A stretch of 64,000 nt of DNA. Origin: DATKAS01 sp963733765 (GTDB taxonomy: Bacteria > Actinomycetota > Acidimicrobiia > Acidimicrobiales > DATKAS01). How positions within the stretch are numbered: the stretch's first letter is position 1; every line of letters starts with the position of its first letter. Both the position numbers and the translations under genes were made by a program. The notes under the pieces were generated by a model that saw only the letters and a list, made by a program, of their open reading frames with translations, was not told the DNA's origin and searched no databases. The DNA lies in contig CAVTEI010000003.1 in NCBI GenBank assembly GCA_963733765.1, positions 434,001-498,000 on the forward strand, written 5' to 3'. Below, piece by piece: positions 8,767-18,308 of this stretch.

Positions 8767-8795
8767 GAAATGCAACCACGTGCTGTGCTCACGGC

Positions 8796-9778
8796 GTGGA
8801 GGGGGCGGGCGACCCCAGGGCGAAGGTTGACGGGCGCACCCAAGCAGACGTGCGCGGCCTCCTCGCGGGCGTGCTCGTGGCGCTCCTAGTGGCCTCGCTC
8901 GGGCTCCCGATCGGCGGTGCGGTGGTCACCGGAGGCAGCGCCCGCCGCCTCGTGCTCCCGGCCGAGAGCACAGATTCCGACCCCGGCGCATTCCTGCTGG
9001 CTGCGGCGGAGGTTCGTGAGCAGACGCTCGGGCAGTGGGTGTGGGGACACACGTTCGGGTTCAGCGGCGGCTTGTTCGGGACCGCGAGCTCGGTCGCCGC
9101 GAGCCCACGGTCGGAGTCACTCAGCGAGACCGCGAGCGGAGCCTGGCTCACCGCCGTCGCGGTCGTCGGCCCCGTCCTCGAGGTGACCGCCGTACGAGCC
9201 CGCACCCCGGCCGAGCAGGCGGGCCTGCTCACCGGCGATGCGATCATCACGATCGACGGTCGCCCGCCGATGCGCCAGACCCTCGACCTGAATCTCGCGA
9301 CGGGGATGACCTCCCGGCTCCGCGTCTACCGCGGCGGTCAGATCTTCAACGTCGACCTCGTGCCGAAGGCGCCGTGGCCCCAACCCGCGGGCGGTGGTGC
9401 GACCTATCTCCGGCGCCTGCTGACGAGCCCGCCTCCCGAGCTCGAGCTGGGCAAGGTGCGGGGCGGCTCCGCGGGACTCGTGCTCGCTCTCGCGTACGTC
9501 GACGTGCTGACCGTCGGGGATCTCACCGGCCACCGGCTCATCGCGGCAACCGGCGCGCTCGGCCCCGGAGGCAGCGTCGACCCGGTCCTGGCCTACGACG
9601 CCAAGGTCGACGCCTCGGCACGCGCGGGCGCGAACTTCTTCCTCATGCCCCGCGCCGACCTCCCCACGGTCGAGCCGTTCGCGCGGGTCGCACGAACCTC
9701 GTCGGCGTCTCGTCGGTGAAGGAAGCCGTGCTGTGGCTGTGCGCCAACGGCGGGATGAGCAGCGTCTGCGCTCGCTAG
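8796..9778 (+). CDS. PDZ domain / Lon-like serine protease, membrane-anchored (frameshift near C-terminus)
   Basis: A membrane-anchored protein resembling the YlbL-type PDZ-Lon proteases. A single transmembrane helix (GVLVALLVASLGLP) is followed by a PDZ domain (ARTPAEQAGLLTGDAIITIDG) and a Lon-type proteolytic domain, with the nucleophile Ser in RGGSAGLVLAL and the paired Lys in YDAKVDASARAGA. The initial frame ends at 9719 with an ARTSSASRR tail, but the -1 frame from about 9686 gives a family-like C-terminus (RTNLVGVSSVKEAVLWL) ending at 9778. One missing G in the GGG at 9685-9687 would restore it. The start is uncertain: the open frame begins at TTG 8739, with GTG candidates at 8796 and 8850. 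GTG 8796 leaves room for the upstream palindrome. Confidence 0.7.
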
Positions 9779-9845
9779 TCAGCGCGCCTGGTCAGCGCAC
9801 GTAGTCAGCGCGCCCACCGGGACCCATCGGTGACACCATGGCCGA

Positions 9846-10857
9846 GTGCAGGCACCAGAGGACCCGCCTGTCGACGGCGAGACCTCCCTCTGGAGAGGTT
9901 TGATCGAGCGCGGACAGAACAGGGTCGCCGCGGGCCGAGACCAGGCCGAGAAGACCTACGAGCGGTACAAGCACCGGCCGCTCGTCGACGTCGCCGTGCG
10001 GATCTATCACCGCGACCGCGAGTCGGCCGGGACGGTGGTCGAGCGCGGCGGTCGCGTTTCGGCTGTTCCTGTTCTTCGTGCCCCTGCTGTTGTTCCTGGT
10101 CGGCATCCTCGGCTTCTTCTCGAGCGCAGTGAGCGAGCGCGACGTGAGCGACGCAGGGCTGAGCGGGGGAATTGCCGACCAGATCAACACCGCGCTGAGC
10201 CAACCGAACACCACCCGGTGGATCGCGGTACTCGTTGGACTGTTCGGCATGGTGACCACAGGTCGGACCCTCAGCAAGACCATGGTCGCGGCTAGCTGCC
10301 TGGCCTGGCAGCTGCCGATGCGACCAAGGGCGTCAATCAAGGCCGTGGGCGCGATCGTCGGGCTGATAGCCGGCGTCGGGCTCGTCTCGTTGATCGTCGG
10401 CCGCATCCGCCAGGAGCTGGGCGTCGCTGTCGCCGGCATGTCGTTCTTGGTCGCGCTTGCCATCTACGTCGTGGCATGGATGCTGGTGTCGATCCTGCTG
10501 CCCCGGTCTCCGTCGACCGATGCAAGCGCCCTCCTGCCGGGCTCGGTGCTCGTCGCGTTGACCGTGGCGGGCCTTCAGCTCGTGAGCCAGCTCTACCTGC
10601 CGGGTCGATTCGATCGCGCTTCGGAGCTTTACGGCGCGGTAGGCACCACGATCGTCGTGCTCGGTTGGTTCTTCATCATCGGTCGGATGATCATGGTCTC
10701 GATGTCCGTGAACGCAGTGATCTACGAGCGGTTCGGCAGCATCTCGCAGTTCGTGTTCTCGCTCCCCGTGCTTCGGCTGCTGCCTCAGCGCTTCCCGAAG
10801 CTGCGCAAGCCATTCGGATTGGAGGAGGACGCCCCCGAGACGCCAGAACCTTCCTGA
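9846..10857 (+). CDS. YihY/BrkB-family membrane protein (frameshifted)
   Basis: A six-helix inner-membrane protein of the YihY/UPF0761 family, whose function is not established despite older RNase BN naming. The N-terminal part (GTG 9846) contains the cytoplasmic lead-in DVAVRIYHRDRES and breaks near 10041. The +1 frame then continues AVAFRLFLFFVPLLLFLVG and runs to 10857 with the remaining helices. Skipping one G at 10041 joins the two parts into about 337 residues. The C-terminal tail is charged (KLRKPFGLEEDAPE). The gene ends one base before the convergent phosphoketolase stop, leaving no room for a terminator. Confidence 0.75.
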
Positions 10858-13207
10858 TCAGCCGACCTCGGTCCACGCCCAGTCTCGAATCTCCGGCATG
10901 TCCTCGAGGTGCTCCCGGACGTAGTCGTGATGGCGAGCGAGCATCTCGTGGCAGTGGTCGAGGAGCGCGCCGGCACCCGCGAGGGGGCTGCGTGACCGGT
11001 GGACCGCGTCCGCGGCGAGGTGGTACCGGCTCATCTCGTTCAACACGACCATGTCGAACGGTGTCGTCGTGGTGCCCTGCTCCTGGAAGCCATGCACATG
11101 GAACCGCGCCGGCGACGGTCGGCCGTGCAGGATCTGATGGAGCTCACGCGCATACCCGTGGAAGGCGACCACGACGTCGGTGTCCGCGGTGAAGAGTCGG
11201 ACGAAGTCGTCGCTCGGCAGGCCGTGCGGATGCACCGAGTTCGGGAAGAGCACGGTGAGGTCGACGACGTTCACGAGCCTGACCGCTGCTTCCGGCAGGA
11301 ACTTTCGGATGAGCCACGCCGCCGCCACCGTCTCGAGTGTCGCGACGTCGCCGGCGCACGCGAGCACCACGTCGGGATCGCGCCCAGGAGCGTCCGTGCT
11401 GGCCCACTCCCACCGCGAGGCGCCCTTCGCGCAGTGCTCACGGGCCGCATCGAGGTCGAGCCACTGCAGCTGTGGCTGCTTGTCGATGACGATGCAGTTC
11501 ACATAGTCGCGACTGGCGAGGCAGTGGTCGGCGACCGACAGGAGGCAGTTGGCGTCCGGTGGCAGGTACACGCGGGCGACCACGCCCCGCATCGACAGCA
11601 TGGTGTCGATGAACCCGGGGCCTTGATGGCTGAACCCGTTGTGGTCATTGCGCCAGCACGTCGACGTGAGCAGCACGTTCAGCGAAGCCACGGGTGCCCG
11701 CCACTCCAATGATCGACACTCGCCGAGCCACTTGGCGTGCTGCACGGCCATGGACACCGGCACCATCGCGAACGCCTCGTAGGTCGCGAACAGGCCGTGG
11801 CGTCCGCTGAGGAGATAGCCCTCGAGCCACCCCTCGCAGCAGTGCTCGCTCAAGACCTCCATGACGCGGCCGTCGTGAGCCACATGGTCGTCGTACGGCC
11901 CGATCGGATCCATCGAGCAGCGGTTCTCGACTTCGAACACAGCGCCGAGCCGATTCGACAGGGTCTCGTCCGGGCAGAAAAGCCGGAACCGCTCCGGGTT
12001 GCGGACGTAGATGTCGCGAAGCATCTCGCCGAAGCGACGGGTCGACTCCTGGATCACCGTTCCCGGCCGCGGCACATCGACGGCGTACGAGCCGAAGTCG
12101 GGGATGTCGAGCGGTTGCAGCAGGCGTCCTCCGTTTCCGTGGGGATTCGCGCCCATCCTCCGATCGCCCGTTGGCGCGAGCGCTCGGAGCTCGTCGACGA
12201 GCGCACCCTTCTCGTCGAACTGCGCCTCCGGCTCGTAGCCGTGCAGCCAATCCTCGAGCATGGCGAGGTGGTTGGCGTTCTCCCGCACTCCCGCGAGGGG
12301 CACCTGATGGGCGCGGAACGTCCCCTGGACCTGGACACCGTCGACGACATCGGGCCCGGTCCAGCCCTTCGGCGTGCGCAGCACGATCGCGGGCCACCGG
12401 GGTCGCGTCGTGAAGCCAGCTGCTGCGCGCGTCTTCTTGGATCTCGCGGATGCGCGTGTGCGCGGCGTCGAGCACGCCGGCGAACTCGGGATGCATCTGC
12501 TCCGGATCGCTCCCTCTGACGAGCACGGGGTCGTATCCATGCGCGCGCAGCAGTCCGGAAACATCCTCGTCGCTCGTGCGGCCGAGAACGGTCGGCCCGC
12601 TGATCTTGAACTCGTTGAGATGCAGGACCGGCAGCACTGCTCCGTCGCGCGCCGGATTCAGGAATCGCACCCCTTTCCACGAGCCCTCGAGCGGTCCGGT
12701 CTCCGCTTCCCCGTCGCCGATGACGCACGCAACGATGAGATCGGGGTTGTCGAACGCCGCGCCGAACGCGTGCACCAACGCGTACCCGAGCTCGCCGCCT
12801 TCATGGATCGACCCTGGCGTGGGCGCGCTCACATGGCTGGGAATGCCACCCGGCGTCGAGAACTGTCGGAACAGGCGCAGCATGCCGTCCTCGTTCTCGG
12901 TCACGTCGGGGTAGATCTCGGTGTACGTGCCCTCCAGGTACACGTTGGCGACGAGCGCCGGACCGCCGTGCCCCGGACCCGCGATGTAGATCACGTTCGC
13001 GTCGCGCTCACGAATGAGACGGTTGAGGTGCACGTAAACGAAGCTCAGTCCCGGCGATGTGCCCCAGTGCCCCAGGAGCCGGGGCTTGATGTGTTCCGGG
13101 GCCAGTCGCAGGTGCAGCAGCGGGTTCGCACGGAGGTAGATCTGGCCGACGGTCAGGTAATTGGCTGCTCGCCAGTACCGGTCGAGCAAGTTGCTCTGGG
13201 CATCCAT
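10858..13207 (-). CDS. xfp: xylulose-5-phosphate/fructose-6-phosphate phosphoketolase (frameshifted)
   Basis: A thiamine-diphosphate phosphoketolase that cleaves xylulose 5-phosphate or fructose 6-phosphate with phosphate to give acetyl phosphate. The N-terminus from ATG 13207 has the family hallmarks YWRAANYLTVGQIYL, LLGHWGTSPGLSF, GPGHGGP and the ThDP motif IGDGEAETG. After IREIQEDAR the frame breaks at about 12421-12432, in a CG-rich run. The rest continues in another frame with RPRWPAIVLRTPKGWTGP, the long central domain, and the usual C-terminus HDYVREHLEDMPEIRDW. The rejoined length is about 780 residues, normal for the family. Its start codon overlaps that of the divergent acetate kinase, which would consume its product. 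Confidence 0.9.
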
Positions 13208-14285
13208 GACAACGATGCTCGCGCTTACGAAGCCGGTCGTCGTCTACGCACTCAATGCAGGGTCATCGTCGCTGAAGGTTGCGGCGTTCCGGTGCGCGCT
13301 GCACGACGAGGAGCCCCTCGGTGAAGATGAACAGGACATGTCCTCGGGGCAACTTTCGCCCGCGCTCGACGCTGCACTCGAGTCACTTCGGTCGCGCGGT
13401 GTCGACGCTCCGAGCGCGATCGGCCACCGCGTCGTGCATGGCGGTCCGGACCGGTGGCGGCCATCGCTGATCGACGAGTCCGTGCTCGCAGATGTCCAGG
13501 CCGCGGCGGTGTTCGCTCCGCGTCATCAGCCGGCGTCGCTTGCGGCAATCGAAGTTGCGGGCCGGACGTTCCCTGGTCTGCCGCAGGTCGCCTGCTTCGA
13601 CACGGCTTTCCATCACGACCTGCCGCTGGTCGCCCGAACCCTGCCGATCCCCGCGGAAGCCGGCAGCGTGCGCCGGTACGGATTCCACGGCTTGTCGTAC
13701 GAGTGGGCCGTCTCCTCAATCGGCGATGCGCTGGGTGAGCGGGCGGTCATCGCCCATCTCGGCAGCGGCGCCAGCCTCGCCGCCGTGCGAAACGGCCGGT
13801 GCGTCGACACGACGATGGGGCTCACTCCGATCGGCGGGCTCATGATGAGCACACGGTCGGGTGACATCGATCCGGGAGCGCTGGTGCACGTGATGCGCGA
13901 GCACGGCCTCGACGCCGACGGCCTCGAGCGGCTCGTCGAGGACGAGAGCGGACTGCGGGGCGTCTCGGGCTCGACGGGTGACATGCGCGAACTGCTCCAT
14001 GTCCGATCCCGAGACGCGCGTGCAGCCCTCGCGGTTGAGCTGTGGTGCATGACGGTGCGCAAGCAGATCGGCGCGCTCGCCGCTGTGCTCGGAGGCATCG
14101 ACTCGCTCGTGTTCACCGGAGGCATCGGCGAACGGTCCGCCGAGCTCCGAGGCGAGATCTGCGAGGGCCTGGAGCACCTCGGCGTGGGCACCGGCGCCGT
14201 GTCGGTGCACGTCGTCGCCAGCGACGAGAACCGCATCGTGGCCCGCCATACCGCCGCGGTCGTCAGGCAGATGTCCGGCTCCTGA
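13206..14285 (+). CDS. ackA: acetate kinase
   Basis: A 359-residue acetate kinase, which converts acetyl phosphate and ADP to acetate and ATP. The ASKHA-fold signature is complete: ALNAGSSSLK near the N-terminus, GHRVVHGG, FDTAFHH, RRYGFHGLSYEW, AHLGSGASLAAVRNG, DTTMGLTPIGGLMMSTRSGDIDPG, and FTGGIGER near the C-terminus. Two start codons are possible, ATG 13206 and ATG 13215. The first overlaps the start of the divergent phosphoketolase gene in a shared CATG. Paired with that enzyme it forms an ATP-yielding phosphoketolase shunt. The 3' end overlaps the convergent ABC exporter gene by 23 bases. Confidence 0.93.
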   Translation: MTTMLALTKPVVVYALNAGSSSLKVAAFRCALHDEEPLGEDEQDMSSGQLSPALDAALESLRSRGVDAPSAIGHRVVHGGPDRWRPSLIDESVLADVQAAAVFAPRHQPASLAAIEVAGRTFPGLPQVACFDTAFHHDLPLVARTLPIPAEAGSVRRYGFHGLSYEWAVSSIGDALGERAVIAHLGSGASLAAVRNGRCVDTTMGLTPIGGLMMSTRSGDIDPGALVHVMREHGLDADGLERLVEDESGLRGVSGSTGDMRELLHVRSRDARAALAVELWCMTVRKQIGALAAVLGGIDSLVFTGGIGERSAELRGEICEGLEHLGVGTGAVSVHVVASDENRIVARHTAAVVRQMSGS

Positions 14286-15882
14286 GCACGCGACCGGCGG
14301 CGAACAGCAGCACCGCCGTGAACGCGATCAGGATTGCCGTCCGGCTGGCGGCCGAGTGAGCGAAGGAGTCGCCGTACTCGGCGACGAACCCGTCGACTCC
14401 GAGCTGGTGGCCGACGGCCTCGAACCCCCACCGTGCGATCACGAACAGGCTCATGATCCTTCCGCCGACGGCCATCGACGGCACCGGGAGCACTGCGCCG
14501 GAGAACAGCACGGCCGGGAAGCAGAGCATCGGCAGCGCGAGTGTGGCCTGTGTCGGGTCGGTGACCGCGGCTGAGGCAAGGAGGCCGAGAGCAAGGGCGG
14601 CGACCGCAGTGGCCATGAGCGTCGACGTGAGCTGCAGATAGGTGTCGAGCTCGAGGTTGGGAAGGCGGTCCAGCGCACCCAGCGTGACGAGCATCAACAC
14701 GACGACTCCGAGCAGGATCGGAACCAGGACCGCCACCTTGGCCGCCAGATACGGACCGATGCGCTGGCCGACGAGTCGCTCCCTGCGCACGATCGCGATC
14801 TCCGTGCAGATCTGCAACAGGCCGTAGGTCAGGCCGAAGAAGAACGCACCGAACGCCATCCAGTACGCGATGCTCACCGCGGCGGTCGGCGATGGCGACC
14901 TCGGATCGAACGCTCCGGGCTCGAACAACATCGCGAACATCGCGACGACGAGCACCGGTGACCCGGCGAGAATCGCGAGCGTCAACCGGTTGCGACGCAG
15001 GACGTCGATGTTGCGCCGGGCGAGCACGGCCCACTCGGTGAGCGGCGTGATGCGTGGGGTGGGCACTACCACTGGAAGGTCCAGATCATCCATCGGGGCC
15101 GCGGTCGGCCCGACCCACTGTCCACACGAGGCAGCCGTGAGTCGCTCATAGATCTCCGAATGGCGGGTCACATCGAAGTGCGCGAGCGCTTCGTCCGGAG
15201 TCCCCACGAAGGCGAGGCATCCGCCCGAAGCCATGAACACGATCCGGTCACAGTGCTGCAGGTCCTCGGTGCTGTGCGTGGTGAGCACGACCGTCGTGCC
15301 CTGCTCGGCGAGATTGCGCAGCGTGCGCATGAGACCCACTGCCGTCGCCGGATCGAGACCCGACGTCGGCTCGTCGAGGAACATGGCTCTGGGTCCAGTC
15401 AGAAGCTCCGCGGCGATGCTCGCTCGCTTGCGTTGACCTCCGCTGAGTGACCCGACCCGCAGGGTGGCGCGCTCCTCGAGCTCGAGGCTCCGCAAGGCGC
15501 CGCTCACTGCGCGCTCGACCTCCGCCGTGGTCGTGCCTCTCGGAAGACGCAGCTGGGCGGCGTAGCGGAGCGTGGCCTCCAACGGCAGCTCTCGATGCAC
15601 CACGTCGTCCTGCGGCACGTAGCCGATGGCGTGACCTAGGGCACGGTGGCGCACGTCGACACCGTCGAAGCGAACGCTGCCGCTCGAGGGAGCCCGAACG
15701 CCCGCGATCGCGTCGAGAAGGCTCGACTTGCCGGCGCCGCTCGCGCCGACGACGGCGATCACCTCGCCGGGCTCGACCGCGAACGTCACGTCACGAAGCA
15801 CGGTCTGCCCACCTCGGACAACTCGACTCACGCCGACGACGTCGACGCGCAATCCCCGTTTGGTCAGTAGCGCAGCTTCCAT
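14263..15882 (-). CDS. ABCG-like exporter, ATPase and ABC-2 permease in one chain
   Basis: A 539-residue half-transporter in the ATPase-then-membrane order of the ABCG/White type. The N-terminal ATPase has Walker A GASGAGKSS near residue 43, signature SLSGGQRKR, Walker B AMFLDEPTSGLD and the H-loop TTHS. The C-terminal half has about six transmembrane helices (LAILAGSPVLVVAMF, AYWMAFGAFFFGLTYGLL, VAVLVPILLGVVVLML and others). It probably works as a homodimer in the membrane; the exported substrate is unknown. Start ATG 15882 was chosen because the open frame further upstream is antisense to the next gene and lacks family character. A perfect inverted repeat lies 45 bases upstream. Confidence 0.88.
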   Translation of the reverse strand: MEAALLTKRGLRVDVVGVSRVVRGGQTVLRDVTFAVEPGEVIAVVGASGAGKSSLLDAIAGVRAPSSGSVRFDGVDVRHRALGHAIGYVPQDDVVHRELPLEATLRYAAQLRLPRGTTTAEVERAVSGALRSLELEERATLRVGSLSGGQRKRASIAAELLTGPRAMFLDEPTSGLDPATAVGLMRTLRNLAEQGTTVVLTTHSTEDLQHCDRIVFMASGGCLAFVGTPDEALAHFDVTRHSEIYERLTAASCGQWVGPTAAPMDDLDLPVVVPTPRITPLTEWAVLARRNIDVLRRNRLTLAILAGSPVLVVAMFAMLFEPGAFDPRSPSPTAAVSIAYWMAFGAFFFGLTYGLLQICTEIAIVRRERLVGQRIGPYLAAKVAVLVPILLGVVVLMLVTLGALDRLPNLELDTYLQLTSTLMATAVAALALGLLASAAVTDPTQATLALPMLCFPAVLFSGAVLPVPSMAVGGRIMSLFVIARWGFEAVGHQLGVDGFVAEYGDSFAHSAASRTAILIAFTAVLLFAAGRVLRSRTSA

Positions 15883-15926
15883 GCCTCGATCGTGCGCCCA
15901 GAAGGACAGACGGTCCTGAAGACCAC

Positions 15927-15943
15927 GTGGAGATTGTCTCCAC
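15927..15943. promoter_or_regulatory. perfect 7-bp inverted repeat between divergent genes
   Basis: GTGGAGA-TTG-TCTCCAC lies in the 194-bp gap between the divergent ABC exporter and acyl-CoA dehydrogenase genes. A second, weaker inverted repeat, GGTC-CTGAA-GACC, lies beside it at 15912-15924. The rest of this gap shows nothing recognisable. An operator is the simplest reading; a hairpin is the alternative. No regulator gene is adjacent. Confidence 0.4.
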
Positions 15944-16076
15944 AGGGCTCCAGGCCACCTCCAAGTCTCGAAGGCCTTCCGACCTGGGTGTGGCAGTCGG
16001 CCATGCAGGGCGATCGGACCGGATGACCCCTGTCCGATCTTGGTCGCGGCGGTGACGGGCGCGTACCGTCGCGACC

Positions 16077-18242
16077 ATGTCGATCGCCTTGACCGAAGAT
16101 CACCGCGCCCTGGCCGAGACCGCCGCCGCCTTCCTCGCACGGAGGGACGCCCGCGGCTCGGCCCGTTCGCTCCTCGAAGCGCCCGACGAAGGGCTGCCGT
16201 CGTGGTGGGCTGAGCTCGCCGACCTCGGATGGCTCGGACTTCACGTACCCGAGGAGCTCGGCGGCTCCGGCTACACGCTCGAGGAGACCGCCGTCGTGAT
16301 CGAGCAGCTCGGTCGAGCCGTCGCTCCCGGACCGTTCGTCCCAACCGTGATCGCGAGCGCCGTGTTGGCCGCGTGCGGAGGGACGCAGGCGAAGGACCAT
16401 GTGCCGGGACTGACCGACGGGTCGACGATCGGGGCGGTGGCGTTGGCGAGTGCCGCGACCGTCGTCGTAAGGGACGGCAAGGCGTCGGGCCCGGCCGGCA
16501 ACGTGCTCGGCGGCGGCGTGGCCAACATCATCCTCGTCGCGAGCGGCGACGACGTTGTGGTGGTCGACGTCGCCGAAGCCGGCAAGACCGTGACGGTCGA
16601 AATACCCCGCAACATGGATCCGACGCGGCGCACCGCGCGAGTGACCCTCGAGAGCGCACCCGTCACCGTGCTGCCTGGCGCGCGACGGGTGCTCGTGGAT
16701 CTCGCGAGGGTGGTGCTCTCGGCGGAGGCCGTCGGCCTCGCTCGCGAATGCACGGACATGGCGGCCGCGTACTCCAAGGAGCGTCTGCAGTTCGGGCGCC
16801 CGATCGCGATGTTCCAAGCGGTGAAGCACCATTGCGCCAACATGGCGGTGGCGACCGAGCTGGCGACGAGCGCAGTGTGGGATGCAGCCAAAGCCGCGAG
16901 CACCGGCGGCGATCAGCTCTCCTATGCCGCCGCGGTCGCCGCCACGCTTGCCGGCCCCGCCGCCGATCTCTGCGCGAACCTCAACACGCAGGTCCACGGT
17001 GGCATTGCGATCACGTGGGAGCACGATGCTCATCTCTTCATGCGGCGGGCGACCGTGTTGCTCGGCTATCTCGACCCGGAGGCCGCCGCGATCGATCTCA
17101 CTGACCTCGTGCGTCGCGGCGTGACTCGCGCCAAGACCGTCGAGCTGCCCCCCGAGGCAGAGGCGATCCGTGAAGAGGTACGTACGTTCGCGGAGAGCAT
17201 CAAGGGCAAGTCGGAGAGCGAGCAGCGCGCTGCGCTCATCAAGTCCGGGTACGTGATGCCGCATTGGCCTCGGCCCTACGGGCGCGAGGCGGGTGCGGTC
17301 GAGCAGCTCGTCGTCGAGCAGGAGTTCGCCGCCGCTGGCATCAGCCGCCCTGGCTATGGCATCACGGGCTGGGTCATCCTCACGCTGATCGAGTACGCGA
17401 CCGACGATCAGGTCGCGCGCTGGGTGCTCCCGGCGCTCAACCAGGAGGTCGTCTGGTGCCAGCTCTTCTCCGAGCCCGACGCCGGGTCGGACGCTGCGGG
17501 CATCAAGACCAAGGGCACGCGCGTCGAAGGCGGCTGGCTCGTCAGCGGACAGAAGGTGTGGACGAGCGGCGCCCACGTCGCCGGCATGGGGTTCGCGACC
17601 GTGCGCACCAACCCTGACGTCCCGAAGCACGAAGGCATCACGACGATGGTGATCGACATGCACGCCGAGGGCGTCGAGGTGCGCCCGCTGCGCATGACGA
17701 GCGGCGGCTCCGAGTTCAACGAGGTGTTCTTCAACGACGTGCTGGTGCCGGACGACGACGTCGTCGGGCCGGTCGACGGCGGGTGGACCGTCGCCCGCGC
17801 GACCCTCGGGAACGAGAGCGTGAGCATCGGCGGTGGCCAGGGTGGCATGTCGATGCCCGGCTCGGCGCTGCTCGCGCCGTTCGATCAGCATCCCGACCGC
17901 CTTCCCGGTGGTGCGGCGCGCATCGGGCGCTACACCGCGCAGCATCAAGCGATGGGATTGCTGAATTTGCGCAGCACGCACCGCGCCGTCGCCGGCAGCG
18001 GACCCGGCCCCGAGGGCGCGATGACCAAGCTCATCCTGTCCGAGCTCGGCCACGAGGCGGCCGCCGTGCTCACCGAGCTGAGCGGCCCCGACGCGGCGTT
18101 CATGGACGGCCCCGGCGGCATGAGCAACCTGCTCGTGCTCATGCACCGCGCAATGTCGATCGCGGGCGGCACCTCGGAGATCAAGCGCAACCAGATCGGT
18201 GAGCGGATCCTCGGCCTCCCGCGCGATCCCCTCGTCAAGTAG
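16077..18242 (+). CDS. fused double acyl-CoA dehydrogenase, FadE34-like
   Basis: A 721-residue protein made of two acyl-CoA dehydrogenase units in one chain. The first unit (about 1-345) has the N-terminal helices (LGLHVPEELGGSG) and the C-terminal QVHGGIAITWEHDAHLFMRRA motif, but its middle FAD beta domain is degenerate. The second unit (about 355-721) is complete, with SEPDAGSDAAG, LVSGQKVWTSGA and AGGTSEIKRNQIGERILGLPR. This mimics the alpha/beta heterodimeric dehydrogenases of actinobacterial steroid side-chain degradation and matches FadE34-type enzymes in size and plan. One FAD site per chain is expected. It probably oxidises a bulky acyl-CoA such as a steroid side-chain CoA ester; the substrate is inferred from family. 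Confidence 0.85.
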   Translation: MSIALTEDHRALAETAAAFLARRDARGSARSLLEAPDEGLPSWWAELADLGWLGLHVPEELGGSGYTLEETAVVIEQLGRAVAPGPFVPTVIASAVLAACGGTQAKDHVPGLTDGSTIGAVALASAATVVVRDGKASGPAGNVLGGGVANIILVASGDDVVVVDVAEAGKTVTVEIPRNMDPTRRTARVTLESAPVTVLPGARRVLVDLARVVLSAEAVGLARECTDMAAAYSKERLQFGRPIAMFQAVKHHCANMAVATELATSAVWDAAKAASTGGDQLSYAAAVAATLAGPAADLCANLNTQVHGGIAITWEHDAHLFMRRATVLLGYLDPEAAAIDLTDLVRRGVTRAKTVELPPEAEAIREEVRTFAESIKGKSESEQRAALIKSGYVMPHWPRPYGREAGAVEQLVVEQEFAAAGISRPGYGITGWVILTLIEYATDDQVARWVLPALNQEVVWCQLFSEPDAGSDAAGIKTKGTRVEGGWLVSGQKVWTSGAHVAGMGFATVRTNPDVPKHEGITTMVIDMHAEGVEVRPLRMTSGGSEFNEVFFNDVLVPDDDVVGPVDGGWTVARATLGNESVSIGGGQGGMSMPGSALLAPFDQHPDRLPGGAARIGRYTAQHQAMGLLNLRSTHRAVAGSGPGPEGAMTKLILSELGHEAAAVLTELSGPDAAFMDGPGGMSNLLVLMHRAMSIAGGTSEIKRNQIGERILGLPRDPLVK

Positions 18243-18269
18243 CCCGGGCGCCGCAGGATCCTCACAGGT

Positions 18270-18304
18270 TGAGATGGTCATATCATATTGACATGATCAT
18301 CTCA
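18270..18304. promoter_or_regulatory. operator-like inverted repeat before TetR gene
   Basis: TGAGATGGTCAT and ATGATCATCTCA form 12-base arms with one mismatch around an 11-base A/T-rich spacer (TATTG, AATT-like core). The repeat ends 4 bases before the GTG start of the TetR-family gene. The position, symmetry and low GC content in a high-GC region fit an autoregulatory TetR operator overlapping the promoter. Confidence 0.6.
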
Positions 18305-18308
18305 GGCA

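Noticed and set aside
15864..18281. An 805-residue minus-strand open frame opposite the acyl-CoA dehydrogenase
   Set aside because: It has no recognisable domain and covers a gene with strong acyl-CoA dehydrogenase signatures; high-GC composition explains it.
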